This document shows positions 1 to 6,182 of a DNA stretch of 6,182 bases, one piece after another. Below the pieces are notes generated by a model. The model made no database searches. It worked only from the letters and a program-made list of their open reading frames with translations, and was not told the DNA's origin. The first letter of the stretch is position 1, and every line of letters starts with the position of its first letter. This stretch comes from Flavobacteriales bacterium UBA2619 (GTDB lineage Bacteria; Bacteroidota; Bacteroidia; Flavobacteriales_D; Sanyastnellaceae), in NCBI GenBank assembly GCA_002339135.1, contig DDJR01000107.1, positions 1-6,182 on the forward strand, written 5' to 3'. The position numbers were made by a program, and so were the translations under genes.

Positions 1-1320
1 TTCGATCTTCGTTCTATTGTTGTCTACAAACTCTAGCGCGTATTTGCTCATCAGTCCCTTGCGAAGAAGTGTTCTGAAAGATTCACTGTTAGAGGATGTG
101 TCAATTGGGACGAAAACATCGGGGATAATTCCACCGCCACCATATACTGTGCGCTTCTTTATGCGTGTGAAATACTTCAGGGAGTCTGGGAGGTCTAAAG
201 AATCCATTGAAAGTAGTTCCCCGCTTTCAATCCGATCATATTTTTCTAGTCTGTAGGCTTCAACACCTTCGTCATACGATTTCTGAATGCACCTGCCGGA
301 CGGAGTGTAGTATTTTTGAACTGTCATTCTAATCGCAGATCCATCTCCGAGGTTTATGGGCCTTTGCACCAACCCTTTTCCGAAAGATCTTCTTCCAACG
401 ATTAAGCCCCTGTCCCAATCTTGGACAGCTCCAGCAACGATTTCACTTGCAGAAGCCGACCCTCCATCCATTAAAATGACCAACCTGCCATTTTCGAAAA
501 GTCCCTCATAAGATGTGAAGGTATCATCGCGAGGGAATGCTCTGCCCTCTGTATAAACGATGAGTTTATCTTCTTTCAGAAACTCATCAGACATGTTAAT
601 CGCTGTTCTAAGCATTCCGCCTCCGTTGCCCTGAAGATCCAGTATAAGGTCCTTCATTCCTTGAGAATTAAGCTCTGATAGAGCAGTTCTGAGTTCTGCT
701 ATCGTCGTTTTTGCGAACCGACTGACCTTAATGTAGCCAATTTCATCGTCAACCATGTGGGCTGCCATGACACTAAATATTGGAATTTTATCTCGCACGA
801 TGTTAAACTCCAAAAGATTTTTTTCTCCGTCACGCATGATAAAAACTTTGACAACAGATCCTTTAGGTCCTTTTAGCAATCTGATCACGTCTTTGTTCGT
901 GACGCCAACTCCAGCTACATACTCATCTTCTACTTGTACAATTCTATCTCCAGCAAGAATGCCTAATTTTTCTGACGGCCCTCCAGTAATTGGGGAGACA
1001 ACCATGATGGTGTCTTTGAAGATGTTGAATTGGACTCCCACGCCTTCGAAACTTCCATCGAGTGGTTCATTTGCTTCTTTGAGATCTTCCTCAGAAAAAT
1101 AAATTGAATGGGGGTCAAGCTCTTCCAGCATTTTTACAATAGCTCCTTCAACAAGTTCCTCAACATTGATGCTGTCGACATAAAGTCTGTCCAGCATACT
1201 CAGTAAAGTGCCAAACTTCTTGGTTGCTTCTTGTGTGGCGTTTTGGGCCAACGTGAATGTTGGAAGGAGTAAGATGGCGGAAAGTGCCAGTAAAAGAGTG
1301 AAGAGATTCAGTTTTTTCAT
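1..1320 (-). CDS. S41 family C-terminal processing peptidase (CtpA/Prc type), 3' end cut off by window
   Basis: This is a serine endopeptidase of the S41 family, which trims or degrades proteins in the periplasm after PDZ-mediated recognition of their C-termini. The frame is open for 440 codons from the ATG at 1320 to the window edge with no stop. Residues 1-25 form a signal peptide (MKK, hydrophobic stretch, then LA|Q). A helical N-terminal part carries the family-typical LDPHSIYF at 68-75. A PDZ domain spans about 91-176 (FEGVGVQF, then LGILAGDRI). The protease core starts near 183. The SASASE motif (288-293) and FGKG (313-316) supply the catalytic residues: Ser290, Asp301 and Lys315 have exactly the spacing of E. 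coli Prc Ser430/Asp441/Lys455. The stretch PSGRCIQKSY (340-349) is typical of Bacteroidota members. Relatives are usually about 530-570 residues, so roughly 100 residues should lie beyond the edge. No Shine-Dalgarno precedes the start. It is divergent from the secreted protease gene. The family call is certain; the substrate is unknown. Confidence 0.95.
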   Translation of the reverse strand, partial: MKKLNLFTLLLALSAILLLPTFTLAQNATQEATKKFGTLLSMLDRLYVDSINVEELVEGAIVKMLEELDPHSIYFSEEDLKEANEPLDGSFEGVGVQFNIFKDTIMVVSPITGGPSEKLGILAGDRIVQVEDEYVAGVGVTNKDVIRLLKGPKGSVVKVFIMRDGEKNLLEFNIVRDKIPIFSVMAAHMVDDEIGYIKVSRFAKTTIAELRTALSELNSQGMKDLILDLQGNGGGMLRTAINMSDEFLKEDKLIVYTEGRAFPRDDTFTSYEGLFENGRLVILMDGGSASASEIVAGAVQDWDRGLIVGRRSFGKGLVQRPINLGDGSAIRMTVQKYYTPSGRCIQKSYDEGVEAYRLEKYDRIESGELLSMDSLDLPDSLKYFTRIKKRTVYGGGGIIPDVFVPIDTSSNSESFRTLLRKGLMSKYALEFVDNNRTKIE

Positions 1321-1392
1321 CGAGGTACAAGGTATGAAATTGATGTTAATTGAAAAGTCAATTTTTGCAAAATTCCCAAGTATCTTGCGACC
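1321..1392. promoter_or_regulatory. Divergent intergenic region with two small palindromes
   Basis: These 72 bp separate the divergent starts of the S41 peptidase and the Lys-C-like protease, so both promoters should lie here or reach into the opposite gene. The region is AT-rich and contains a perfect inverted repeat, AATTGA-aaag-TCAATT (1348-1363), directly abutting a perfect 10-bp palindrome, TTTTGCAAAA (1363-1372). These could be an operator for a dimeric regulator, but short AT palindromes also arise by chance. Neither gene has a Shine-Dalgarno sequence, as is common in Bacteroidota. Confidence 0.4.
1340..1367 (+). promoter_or_regulatory. Candidate Bacteroidota-type promoter for the secreted protease gene
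   Basis: The known Bacteroidota consensus is TTG, 17-23 bases, then TAnnTTTG. Here TTG (1340-1342) is followed by 17 bases and AATTTTTG (1360-1367), which matches every defined position of the -7 box except the first. Transcription would start near 1373, giving a leader of about 20 nt before the ATG at 1393. The palindromes described for this region overlap the spacer and -7 box, where a bound repressor would block the promoter. This is a match by eye in AT-rich DNA, so confidence is low. Confidence 0.3.
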
Positions 1393-3057
1393 ATGAAAAT
1401 GAAATTATTCGCCCTCGTTTTGTTCGCTGTTTCTTTGCATTGTATTTCTTCTAATGTGGCTGCTCAAAGAATTGTTATAGATGCTCCGTCTTTGGATGAG
1501 GTTGTAACACGAATGCAGCATGAAGCTTTTAGTTCAGGAAAGGATTTGACAGGTGTCGTGATCGAACATGGTTTTAATTTCTTTGATGAGGCTTCTTTTT
1601 CATTGATGTCTGATGGAGTGGCTGTGTATGAGCTGGAATTAGAGGCTTCAGAGGCCCTTGGTATGTGTGTGTATTTTGATGACTTCCATCTTCCAGTAGG
1701 AGGTGAGTTGTTTGTGGAATCTCTTGAGGGCGCTTTTGATGTTGTTTATAGAGAGGGTCCTATCGATGCTAGCGAGAATAACACTCACGCACGTTGGGCC
1801 AGTGGAGATATTCCGGGTTCTGTGTTGAAAATAATCTACCGTCAACCCTCGACTGCAGTTGGTTCTGCTCGTTTGGGGATTATGGGTGTGGGATTTTTTG
1901 CAAGAAGTATGGATAGAGGTTCCGAGGATTGTGAAGTGGATGTGATGTGTCCAGAAGGGGATTCATGGCAATGTGAAAGAGATGCTGTAGTGAGATTAAG
2001 AATCACTCAGAGCGGCGGTATTTATTACTGCTCTGGTGCGATGGTAAACAACACTGAACGCGATTGTCGCCAATTGTTGCTGAGTGCTTTTCACTGCGCT
2101 GACGCAGTAGAAGAAGATGAGTGGGCATACTTAAAGATCAGGTACAACTATGAGTATTTAGAATGCAACAATACAGTTTCAGTCAATTCACACACCAGAA
2201 CAGGTGTCATTCAGCTTACAAACAGCGACGATGCTTCAAATCAAAGTTTTAGTGGTTCCGACTTTCTGCTTGTTGAGGTGGAAGACCCTATCCCAGCCAC
2301 TTGGAATCCATTTTATGCTGGTTTTGATGCTTCAGGAGAAAAAGGGTATTCTGGGGTGGGGATTCATCACCCTGCTGGAGATAGAAAAAAAATATCTACG
2401 TATACAAATCCTTTAACTTCATATTCTCTGGCTTCTGCAGGCTCGCATTGGAGAGTCTACTGGGAAGCGACAGAAACGAATTATGGAGTGACTGAAGGTG
2501 GGTCATCCGGTTCTCCAATTTTTACAGAAAACCACCAAATTGTCGGTACGTTAAGCTCTGGACTATCGGCTTGTTATGCTGGAGCAGCAGGCAATGGCAC
2601 AGGTCCAAATCAGCCCGATTTTTATGGTAAGATGAGCTACCACTGGGATGGTGCAAATCCCATTCCTGCTTCTCAGCGACTTAAGAACTTCTTAGACCCT
2701 TCAGGTTCAGGACAAGATATTATCTATGGTTCTTATGTTGGAGAGGGTGATCAGCCATGTGGTAATTTCGGTGCTTGTTCGGCCACGGGAGTTCAAGGTA
2801 TGCTCTTGGAAGATCAGGGTTGGTCATTTAGTCCCAACCCTGCTGCAGATCAAATTCAAATTCAAATGCCATCTGGAGCGACACTTTCGGAACTGCGTAT
2901 CTATGACGCTCTTGGGAGATTGGAGGAGGTTATATCTCCTTCGGTATTTATGCAAACAAGTATGGTGAATGTTACTCAGCTATCTGAAGGATTGCATTAC
3001 CTCACGGTGAGAACGCCCGATGGGACGTCTTCAACTCTGAAAATGATTGTGCAGTAG
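1393..3057 (+). CDS. Secreted lysyl-endopeptidase-like serine protease with T9SS sorting domain
   Basis: This 554-residue preproprotein has a signal peptide at 1-24/25 (VAA|Q), a propeptide to about 175, a trypsin-fold catalytic domain at about 176-447, a short linker with Cys456/Cys462, and a type A T9SS C-terminal domain at about 476-554 (SFSPNPAAD, LRIYDALGR, then a terminal beta-strand). That domain directs outer-membrane export by T9SS and is normally removed. The catalytic part resembles Achromobacter protease I (Lys-C): CEVDVMCPEGD, GAMVNNT, SAFHC, GIHHPAGDRKKIS and GGSSGSPIF. The triad is His234, Asp290 and Ser372; the His-Asp spacing of 56 equals that of Lys-C, and Asp-Ser is 82 against 81. 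Asp409 (PDFYGK) sits where Lys-C has its lysine-binding Asp225. All six Lys-C cysteines have counterparts (180, 186, 213, 235, 258, 394). The likely role is extracellular protein digestion. Exact Lys specificity is inferred. An in-frame ATG at 1399 is an alternative start, but the first one keeps the same signal peptide. Confidence 0.93.
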   Translation: MKMKLFALVLFAVSLHCISSNVAAQRIVIDAPSLDEVVTRMQHEAFSSGKDLTGVVIEHGFNFFDEASFSLMSDGVAVYELELEASEALGMCVYFDDFHLPVGGELFVESLEGAFDVVYREGPIDASENNTHARWASGDIPGSVLKIIYRQPSTAVGSARLGIMGVGFFARSMDRGSEDCEVDVMCPEGDSWQCERDAVVRLRITQSGGIYYCSGAMVNNTERDCRQLLLSAFHCADAVEEDEWAYLKIRYNYEYLECNNTVSVNSHTRTGVIQLTNSDDASNQSFSGSDFLLVEVEDPIPATWNPFYAGFDASGEKGYSGVGIHHPAGDRKKISTYTNPLTSYSLASAGSHWRVYWEATETNYGVTEGGSSGSPIFTENHQIVGTLSSGLSACYAGAAGNGTGPNQPDFYGKMSYHWDGANPIPASQRLKNFLDPSGSGQDIIYGSYVGEGDQPCGNFGACSATGVQGMLLEDQGWSFSPNPAADQIQIQMPSGATLSELRIYDALGRLEEVISPSVFMQTSMVNVTQLSEGLHYLTVRTPDGTSSTLKMIVQ

Positions 3058-3072
3058 GAGGGATCGGAACAA

Positions 3073-5160
3073 TTACTTGACCAATGAAAGTTTGTCGATT
3101 TTCACGCGTGTTTTAAAGTCACCGAACAGGACTGTGGCATTTTTCCCTTGAACACCAATGACTTCACCCCTTTCTTTTCCAGTTCTGAGTTTCACGACTG
3201 ACCCTATTTTAATCTCATCGGACCTGTGACTGGGTCTGCGTTTTGCGACTTCGGCAGATGTTTTCGAAATTTTATTTTTCCTGACAGTTTCAACAGCGAG
3301 AAACTTAAAGATTTCATCCATCAACTCTTTGTTTTTCCCACCAGGTTTAAATCGAGTGACAAACTGAGTCATTTTTTTTCCAAGAGTCAGTTCTTTGTTG
3401 TTTTCTTCGGTGGCTTTGTTGAGAGCTGTATTTTTTTCAGCAAACTGAGATTGAATTTTGCTCGCTTCTAAGGTGGCTCTCTGAGCATCCACTTCAGCTC
3501 TGAGCTGTCTGTTTGCTAGTTTTGCAATTTTTCCTTTTTCCTTTTGAAGATCTCCCATCAAGGCGTCAAGCTCTACTTTACGCGTGTCTAGCTTGGTTTT
3601 TGCTCGCTTGATGAGATTTTTGTGAATGCCGATCATTTCCGCGACTTCAAACGTAAAAGAGGAGCCAGGTTGGCCTATCTGTAGTTTAAAAAGAGGGGCG
3701 AGTGTGTCACGATCAAACAGCATTGAAGCATTGATGGCATTGGGCAGTTCAGCAGCCCGAGATTTAATGTTCGCGTAATGGGTGGTTATGACTCCGGAGA
3801 CTCCTCGTTTATAGAGCTCCTCAAAGAATACTTCAGCTAGAGCACCTCCGAGTTCAGGGTCAGAACCAGTGCCAAACTCATCGAGCAACAACAGTGACTT
3901 CCCGTCTGAAACCTCGAGGAAATGTTTCATGCGTCCCAATCGATAGCTGTAGGTGCTTAGCTGGTTCTCGATGCTTTGGTTGTCACCGATGTCTGTGAGT
4001 ATTGAATCGAAAAACCCCACTTCAGATGCTGGGGAAACGGGAATGAGTAAGCCCGATTGGAACATCACTTGAAGAAGCCCTACCGTCTTCAGGGTGATGC
4101 TTTTTCCACCCGCATTGGGTCCTGAGATGACGAGAAGGCGACCCTCTTTTGAGAGTTGTATCGTTTGGGAGTGTGTTGTGATCCCGAGGGTTTCGTTCGT
4201 TTTTACCAGCAGTGGGTGAAAGGCGTTGATAAAGTGTAGTCCTGTTTTATTCGGTAGCCCTGGCAAGTAGGCGTTTAAATCTATCGCTAATTTTGCACGA
4301 GCCTGAATCCAGTCAAATTCAATTAATGATTCCGAGTACAGTCGTATGAGGGAAAGGTGAGACCTTACGATTTTCGTGAGATCCTTGAGAATACGTCTCA
4401 TTTCCTTGTGCTCATCATCGCGAAGGATTTCGAGTTCGTGGTTTAATGGCACGACCGCAGCGGGCTCTATAAATGTAATTGTTCCAGTATTGGAAGATCC
4501 CAGAACGTTTCCGTTTACCCTTCTCTTGTAGGTGCTCTCAACAGCCAATGCTCTTCGTTCATTTACAAATCCCTCTCGGATATCCGCAAGCATCCCCTTC
4601 GACTGTAAATCCCTCATCACCCTGATAAAACTTTGACTTATTTTGCGTTTTAAGCCCATCATTTCCTCTCGAATGTTGTTTAAAGCATTGGAGGCTTTGT
4701 CAGAAATCTCACCCTGTGCGTTAAACACTTTAGAGATGGGGTTCACAATGTCTTTTGTGTAATAGATGTCTTTCTGCACAGCGTGCAGTCGGGGGTATTT
4801 GTTTTTTTTATCTTCGAGGCTTTGAACAATCTGATTCACAGTGTTTGAAGCGCGAGATATCTTGTTGAAAGCGGCTTCGGACAAGACAGAATCACGAATT
4901 TCTAGCATCCGTATTTCGTCTGGCATTTCTTCAAACTCAAGACCTGGAAAAACCTCGCCTTCAGTTTTTATCCTCCGCAATTCCTCAGTCTCTTGTAGCA
5001 GTCTGACAATCGTCTTTCTGGTTCTTAAGGGGACGAGTGCGTGAGCTCTTGATTTGGCAGTGGGTTGAAAGGCTTTTTCCGCAAGTAAATAGCGGACAGT
5101 GTCAAACTCAAGGTCAGACGCTACCTGTTCGTCAAAGTGAAGCATCAGATCTTTATTCAT
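3073..5160 (-). CDS. mutS2: MutS2-family DNA-binding ATPase lacking the Smr domain
   Basis: This is a 695-residue protein of the MutS2 branch of the MutS ATPases. Members act on branched DNA, recombination intermediates or stalled ribosomes rather than on mismatches. It has no MutS mismatch-recognition domain; residues 1-310 form the helical core/clamp region. The ATPase follows: Walker A GPNAGGKS (347-354), DIGDNQSIENQLSTYSYRL (390-408), Walker B LLLLDEFGTGSDP (423-435; Asp427, Glu428), and TTHY (459-462). A charged coiled coil covers about 520-600. The protein ends in a KOW-like small beta-domain (about 650-692). Canonical MutS2 is about 780 residues and ends in an Smr nuclease domain, which is absent here; the stop is 15 bp from the convergent gene, so no remnant fits. 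Flavobacterial homologues typically have this form. The start ATG overlaps the end of miaA by 8 nt (ATGAATAA) with no Shine-Dalgarno, suggesting translational coupling. The family call is firm; the cellular role is not established. Confidence 0.93.
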   Translation of the reverse strand: MNKDLMLHFDEQVASDLEFDTVRYLLAEKAFQPTAKSRAHALVPLRTRKTIVRLLQETEELRRIKTEGEVFPGLEFEEMPDEIRMLEIRDSVLSEAAFNKISRASNTVNQIVQSLEDKKNKYPRLHAVQKDIYYTKDIVNPISKVFNAQGEISDKASNALNNIREEMMGLKRKISQSFIRVMRDLQSKGMLADIREGFVNERRALAVESTYKRRVNGNVLGSSNTGTITFIEPAAVVPLNHELEILRDDEHKEMRRILKDLTKIVRSHLSLIRLYSESLIEFDWIQARAKLAIDLNAYLPGLPNKTGLHFINAFHPLLVKTNETLGITTHSQTIQLSKEGRLLVISGPNAGGKSITLKTVGLLQVMFQSGLLIPVSPASEVGFFDSILTDIGDNQSIENQLSTYSYRLGRMKHFLEVSDGKSLLLLDEFGTGSDPELGGALAEVFFEELYKRGVSGVITTHYANIKSRAAELPNAINASMLFDRDTLAPLFKLQIGQPGSSFTFEVAEMIGIHKNLIKRAKTKLDTRKVELDALMGDLQKEKGKIAKLANRQLRAEVDAQRATLEASKIQSQFAEKNTALNKATEENNKELTLGKKMTQFVTRFKPGGKNKELMDEIFKFLAVETVRKNKISKTSAEVAKRRPSHRSDEIKIGSVVKLRTGKERGEVIGVQGKNATVLFGDFKTRVKIDKLSLVK

Positions 5161-6061
5161 GTTTTGAGGCGCTATCTAAACAGTATTGCAAGGCTTTGTC
5201 CGCGTGCTTCTTCTCAAACCAAACAACCCGTGGGTCTTTTTTAAACCAAGTCATCTGCTTCTTTGCAAATTGCCTTGTTTTGATGGCGATTTTTTCCTGA
5301 GCCTCGTCGAGTGAGCACTGTTCTTTTAAATAAGAGAACAATTCGTTGTACCCCACAGTCCTCAAAGAATTGCATTCGGAGAAGGAAGCAAGTAGCTGTG
5401 TCTCAGCGACCCAACCATTTTTAATCATCAAATGCGTTCTTGCCGCGATTCTATTCCGTAGCTCTGCGCGTGGCATTTCCAGTCCAACTTGTACGACGTC
5501 GAACTCCCTTTCTTTCGATGCAAGCTTTTGGAGTGAAGTCATGGTGTTTCCTGAGCTAAGGCACACTTCCAGAGCTCTGACGACCCTTTGTGGGTTGTTC
5601 AAGTCCATTTTGCATGCCATGTCTGGGTCTAACGCGGTGAGTTCCTCAGCCAAAGAGTGTAATCCATTTCTTTCAATCCTGTTGTTTAACGTCAGTCGGA
5701 TGTTTGCGTCAGAGGGCAAGTCATCGAACCCGTCAATGACACCCTTCACGTAGAGTCCAGACCCACCAACCATCACAGCTACTTTGTGGGTTTTAAAAAA
5801 TTCGGACAAAAAAAGAATCGCATCACGTTCAAAATCTCCAGCACTGTATGTTGTCGTAGGATCTAGGAAGTTGACAAAGTGATGTTTTGCTTCCAGCTGC
5901 TCATTCTCAGTAGGGGAGGCTGTCCCTATGGACATGCCTTTGTATATCTGCCTTGAATCCGCGCTCACAATCTCCGTATTGAGGTGCTTTGCAATCTGAA
6001 TACCCAGGACAGTTTTCCCCACAGCTGTAGGACCTACTATGCATATTAAAAGCGGCTTCAT
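5153..6061 (-). CDS. miaA: tRNA dimethylallyltransferase MiaA
   Basis: MiaA transfers the dimethylallyl group of DMAPP to N6 of adenosine 37 in tRNAs that read codons beginning with U, making i6A in the cytoplasm. At 302 residues it is of normal length. The sequence shows the P-loop GPTAVGKT (10-17), SADSRQIYKGMSIGTA (33-48) with the catalytic Asp35, KHHFVNFLDP (59-68), YSAGDFERDA (72-81), GGSGLY (99-104), NPQRVVRALE (156-165), RTVGYNEL (234-241), and the C-terminal KTRQFAKKQMTWFKKD (261-276). All family landmarks are intact. The ATG at 6061 lies 10 nt after the stop of the upstream gene. AGAGGA sits directly against the ATG, too close to be a good ribosome binding site. The 3' end overlaps mutS2, so these genes are probably co-transcribed. 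Confidence 0.97.
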   Translation of the reverse strand: MKPLLICIVGPTAVGKTVLGIQIAKHLNTEIVSADSRQIYKGMSIGTASPTENEQLEAKHHFVNFLDPTTTYSAGDFERDAILFLSEFFKTHKVAVMVGGSGLYVKGVIDGFDDLPSDANIRLTLNNRIERNGLHSLAEELTALDPDMACKMDLNNPQRVVRALEVCLSSGNTMTSLQKLASKEREFDVVQVGLEMPRAELRNRIAARTHLMIKNGWVAETQLLASFSECNSLRTVGYNELFSYLKEQCSLDEAQEKIAIKTRQFAKKQMTWFKKDPRVVWFEKKHADKALQYCLDSASKHE

Positions 6062-6071
6062 TCCTCTAATC

Positions 6072-6182
6072 TTACATAAGTTCGTCTAGTCCGTCCAGAC
6101 TATCGTGGTCATCATTCCAGGATTCTGTTTCATCACCGCCATGTTGTTCTGCTAAGTAAGCATCGATGTCCGGGTCACCTGT
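6072..6182 (-). CDS. C-terminal fragment of an unidentified protein with an acidic tail
   Basis: From the right edge, a minus-strand frame runs 36 codons to a TAA at 6074-6072; its start lies outside the window. The visible part is strongly acidic, with 12 Asp and Glu residues among the last 24 and an ending LDGLDELM. It is likely disordered. I do not recognise the protein. Support for it being real comes from its position: it has the same orientation as miaA, its stop is 10 nt before the miaA ATG, and the frame is the natural upstream member of this operon. The fragment is too short to prove coding by itself. Confidence 0.6.
   Translation of the reverse strand, partial: TGDPDIDAYLAEQHGGDETESWNDDHDSLDGLDELM

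Noticed and set aside
755..1102. Plus-strand open frame of 115 codons
   Set aside because: It lies entirely antisense to the S41 peptidase, whose PDZ domain and core are unmistakable; the translation is low-complexity Ser/Thr/Leu with no family features.
1208..1396. Plus-strand open frame of 62 codons overlapping the start of the secreted protease gene
   Set aside because: It is mostly antisense to the S41 signal peptide and N-terminus, then covers the intergenic region; no start signal or recognisable protein.
2851..2868. Short tandem repeat CAAATT CAAATT CAAATG
   Set aside because: It encodes the alternating QIQIQM of a beta-strand in the sorting domain; three 6-bp units are too short to call a functional repeat.
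3073..3240. Frameshift or decay as the cause of the missing Smr domain
   Set aside because: The C-terminal domain reads through cleanly to a TAA, and the DNA after it is the intact convergent protease gene, so there is no Smr remnant to disrupt.
5346..5753. Plus-strand open frame of 135 codons
   Set aside because: It is antisense to miaA, which has every conserved motif; the product resembles no family and is Ser-rich as expected of a shadow frame.
1..6182. CRISPR arrays, tRNA or rRNA genes, insertion sequences, attachment sites
   Set aside because: No regularly spaced repeats, cloverleaf-like segments, transposase frames or terminal repeats were seen, and coding sequence fills almost all of the window.

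Overview
The window reads as chromosomal DNA from a member of the Bacteroidota, most likely the Flavobacteriia. Three things point there: a secreted protease that ends in a type IX secretion system (T9SS) sorting domain, a MutS2-type protein that ends in a KOW-like domain instead of Smr (the flavobacterial form), and starts without a usefully spaced Shine-Dalgarno sequence. The placement is inference from protein features; there is no rRNA in the window. Coding density is very high. The longest non-coding stretch is the 72 bp between 1320 and 1393, so no gene-free region of 300 bases exists.

Layout from left to right: (1) 1-1320, minus strand, an exported S41 C-terminal-processing peptidase (CtpA/Prc type), cut by the left edge so that its C-terminus is missing. 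(2) 1321-1392, a divergent intergenic region holding two small palindromes and a weak Bacteroidota-type promoter. (3) 1393-3057, plus strand, a lysyl-endopeptidase-like (S1-fold) protease preproprotein with signal peptide, propeptide, catalytic domain and T9SS C-terminal domain. (4) 3073-5160, minus strand, a MutS2-family ATPase without an Smr domain. (5) 5153-6061, minus strand, miaA, tRNA dimethylallyltransferase. (6) 6072-6182, minus strand, the last 36 codons of an unidentified protein with an acidic tail.

The right-hand minus-strand genes (unidentified gene, miaA, mutS2) are separated by 10 nt and then overlap by 8 nt, so they probably form one operon. It converges on the secreted protease gene with only 15 bp between stop codons. 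The two proteases at the left are divergently transcribed from a short shared region. Their products act in different places: the S41 enzyme in the periplasm or at the membrane, the Lys-C-like enzyme outside the cell or on its surface. Joint regulation is possible but not shown by sequence.

I found no convincing previously undescribed system. The points most worth a second look are the altered active-site surroundings of the Lys-C-like protease (acidic specificity residue kept, auxiliary Trp/His pair apparently not, extra cysteines, no lysine near the predicted activation site), the Smr-less MutS2, and the symmetric divergent regulatory region.
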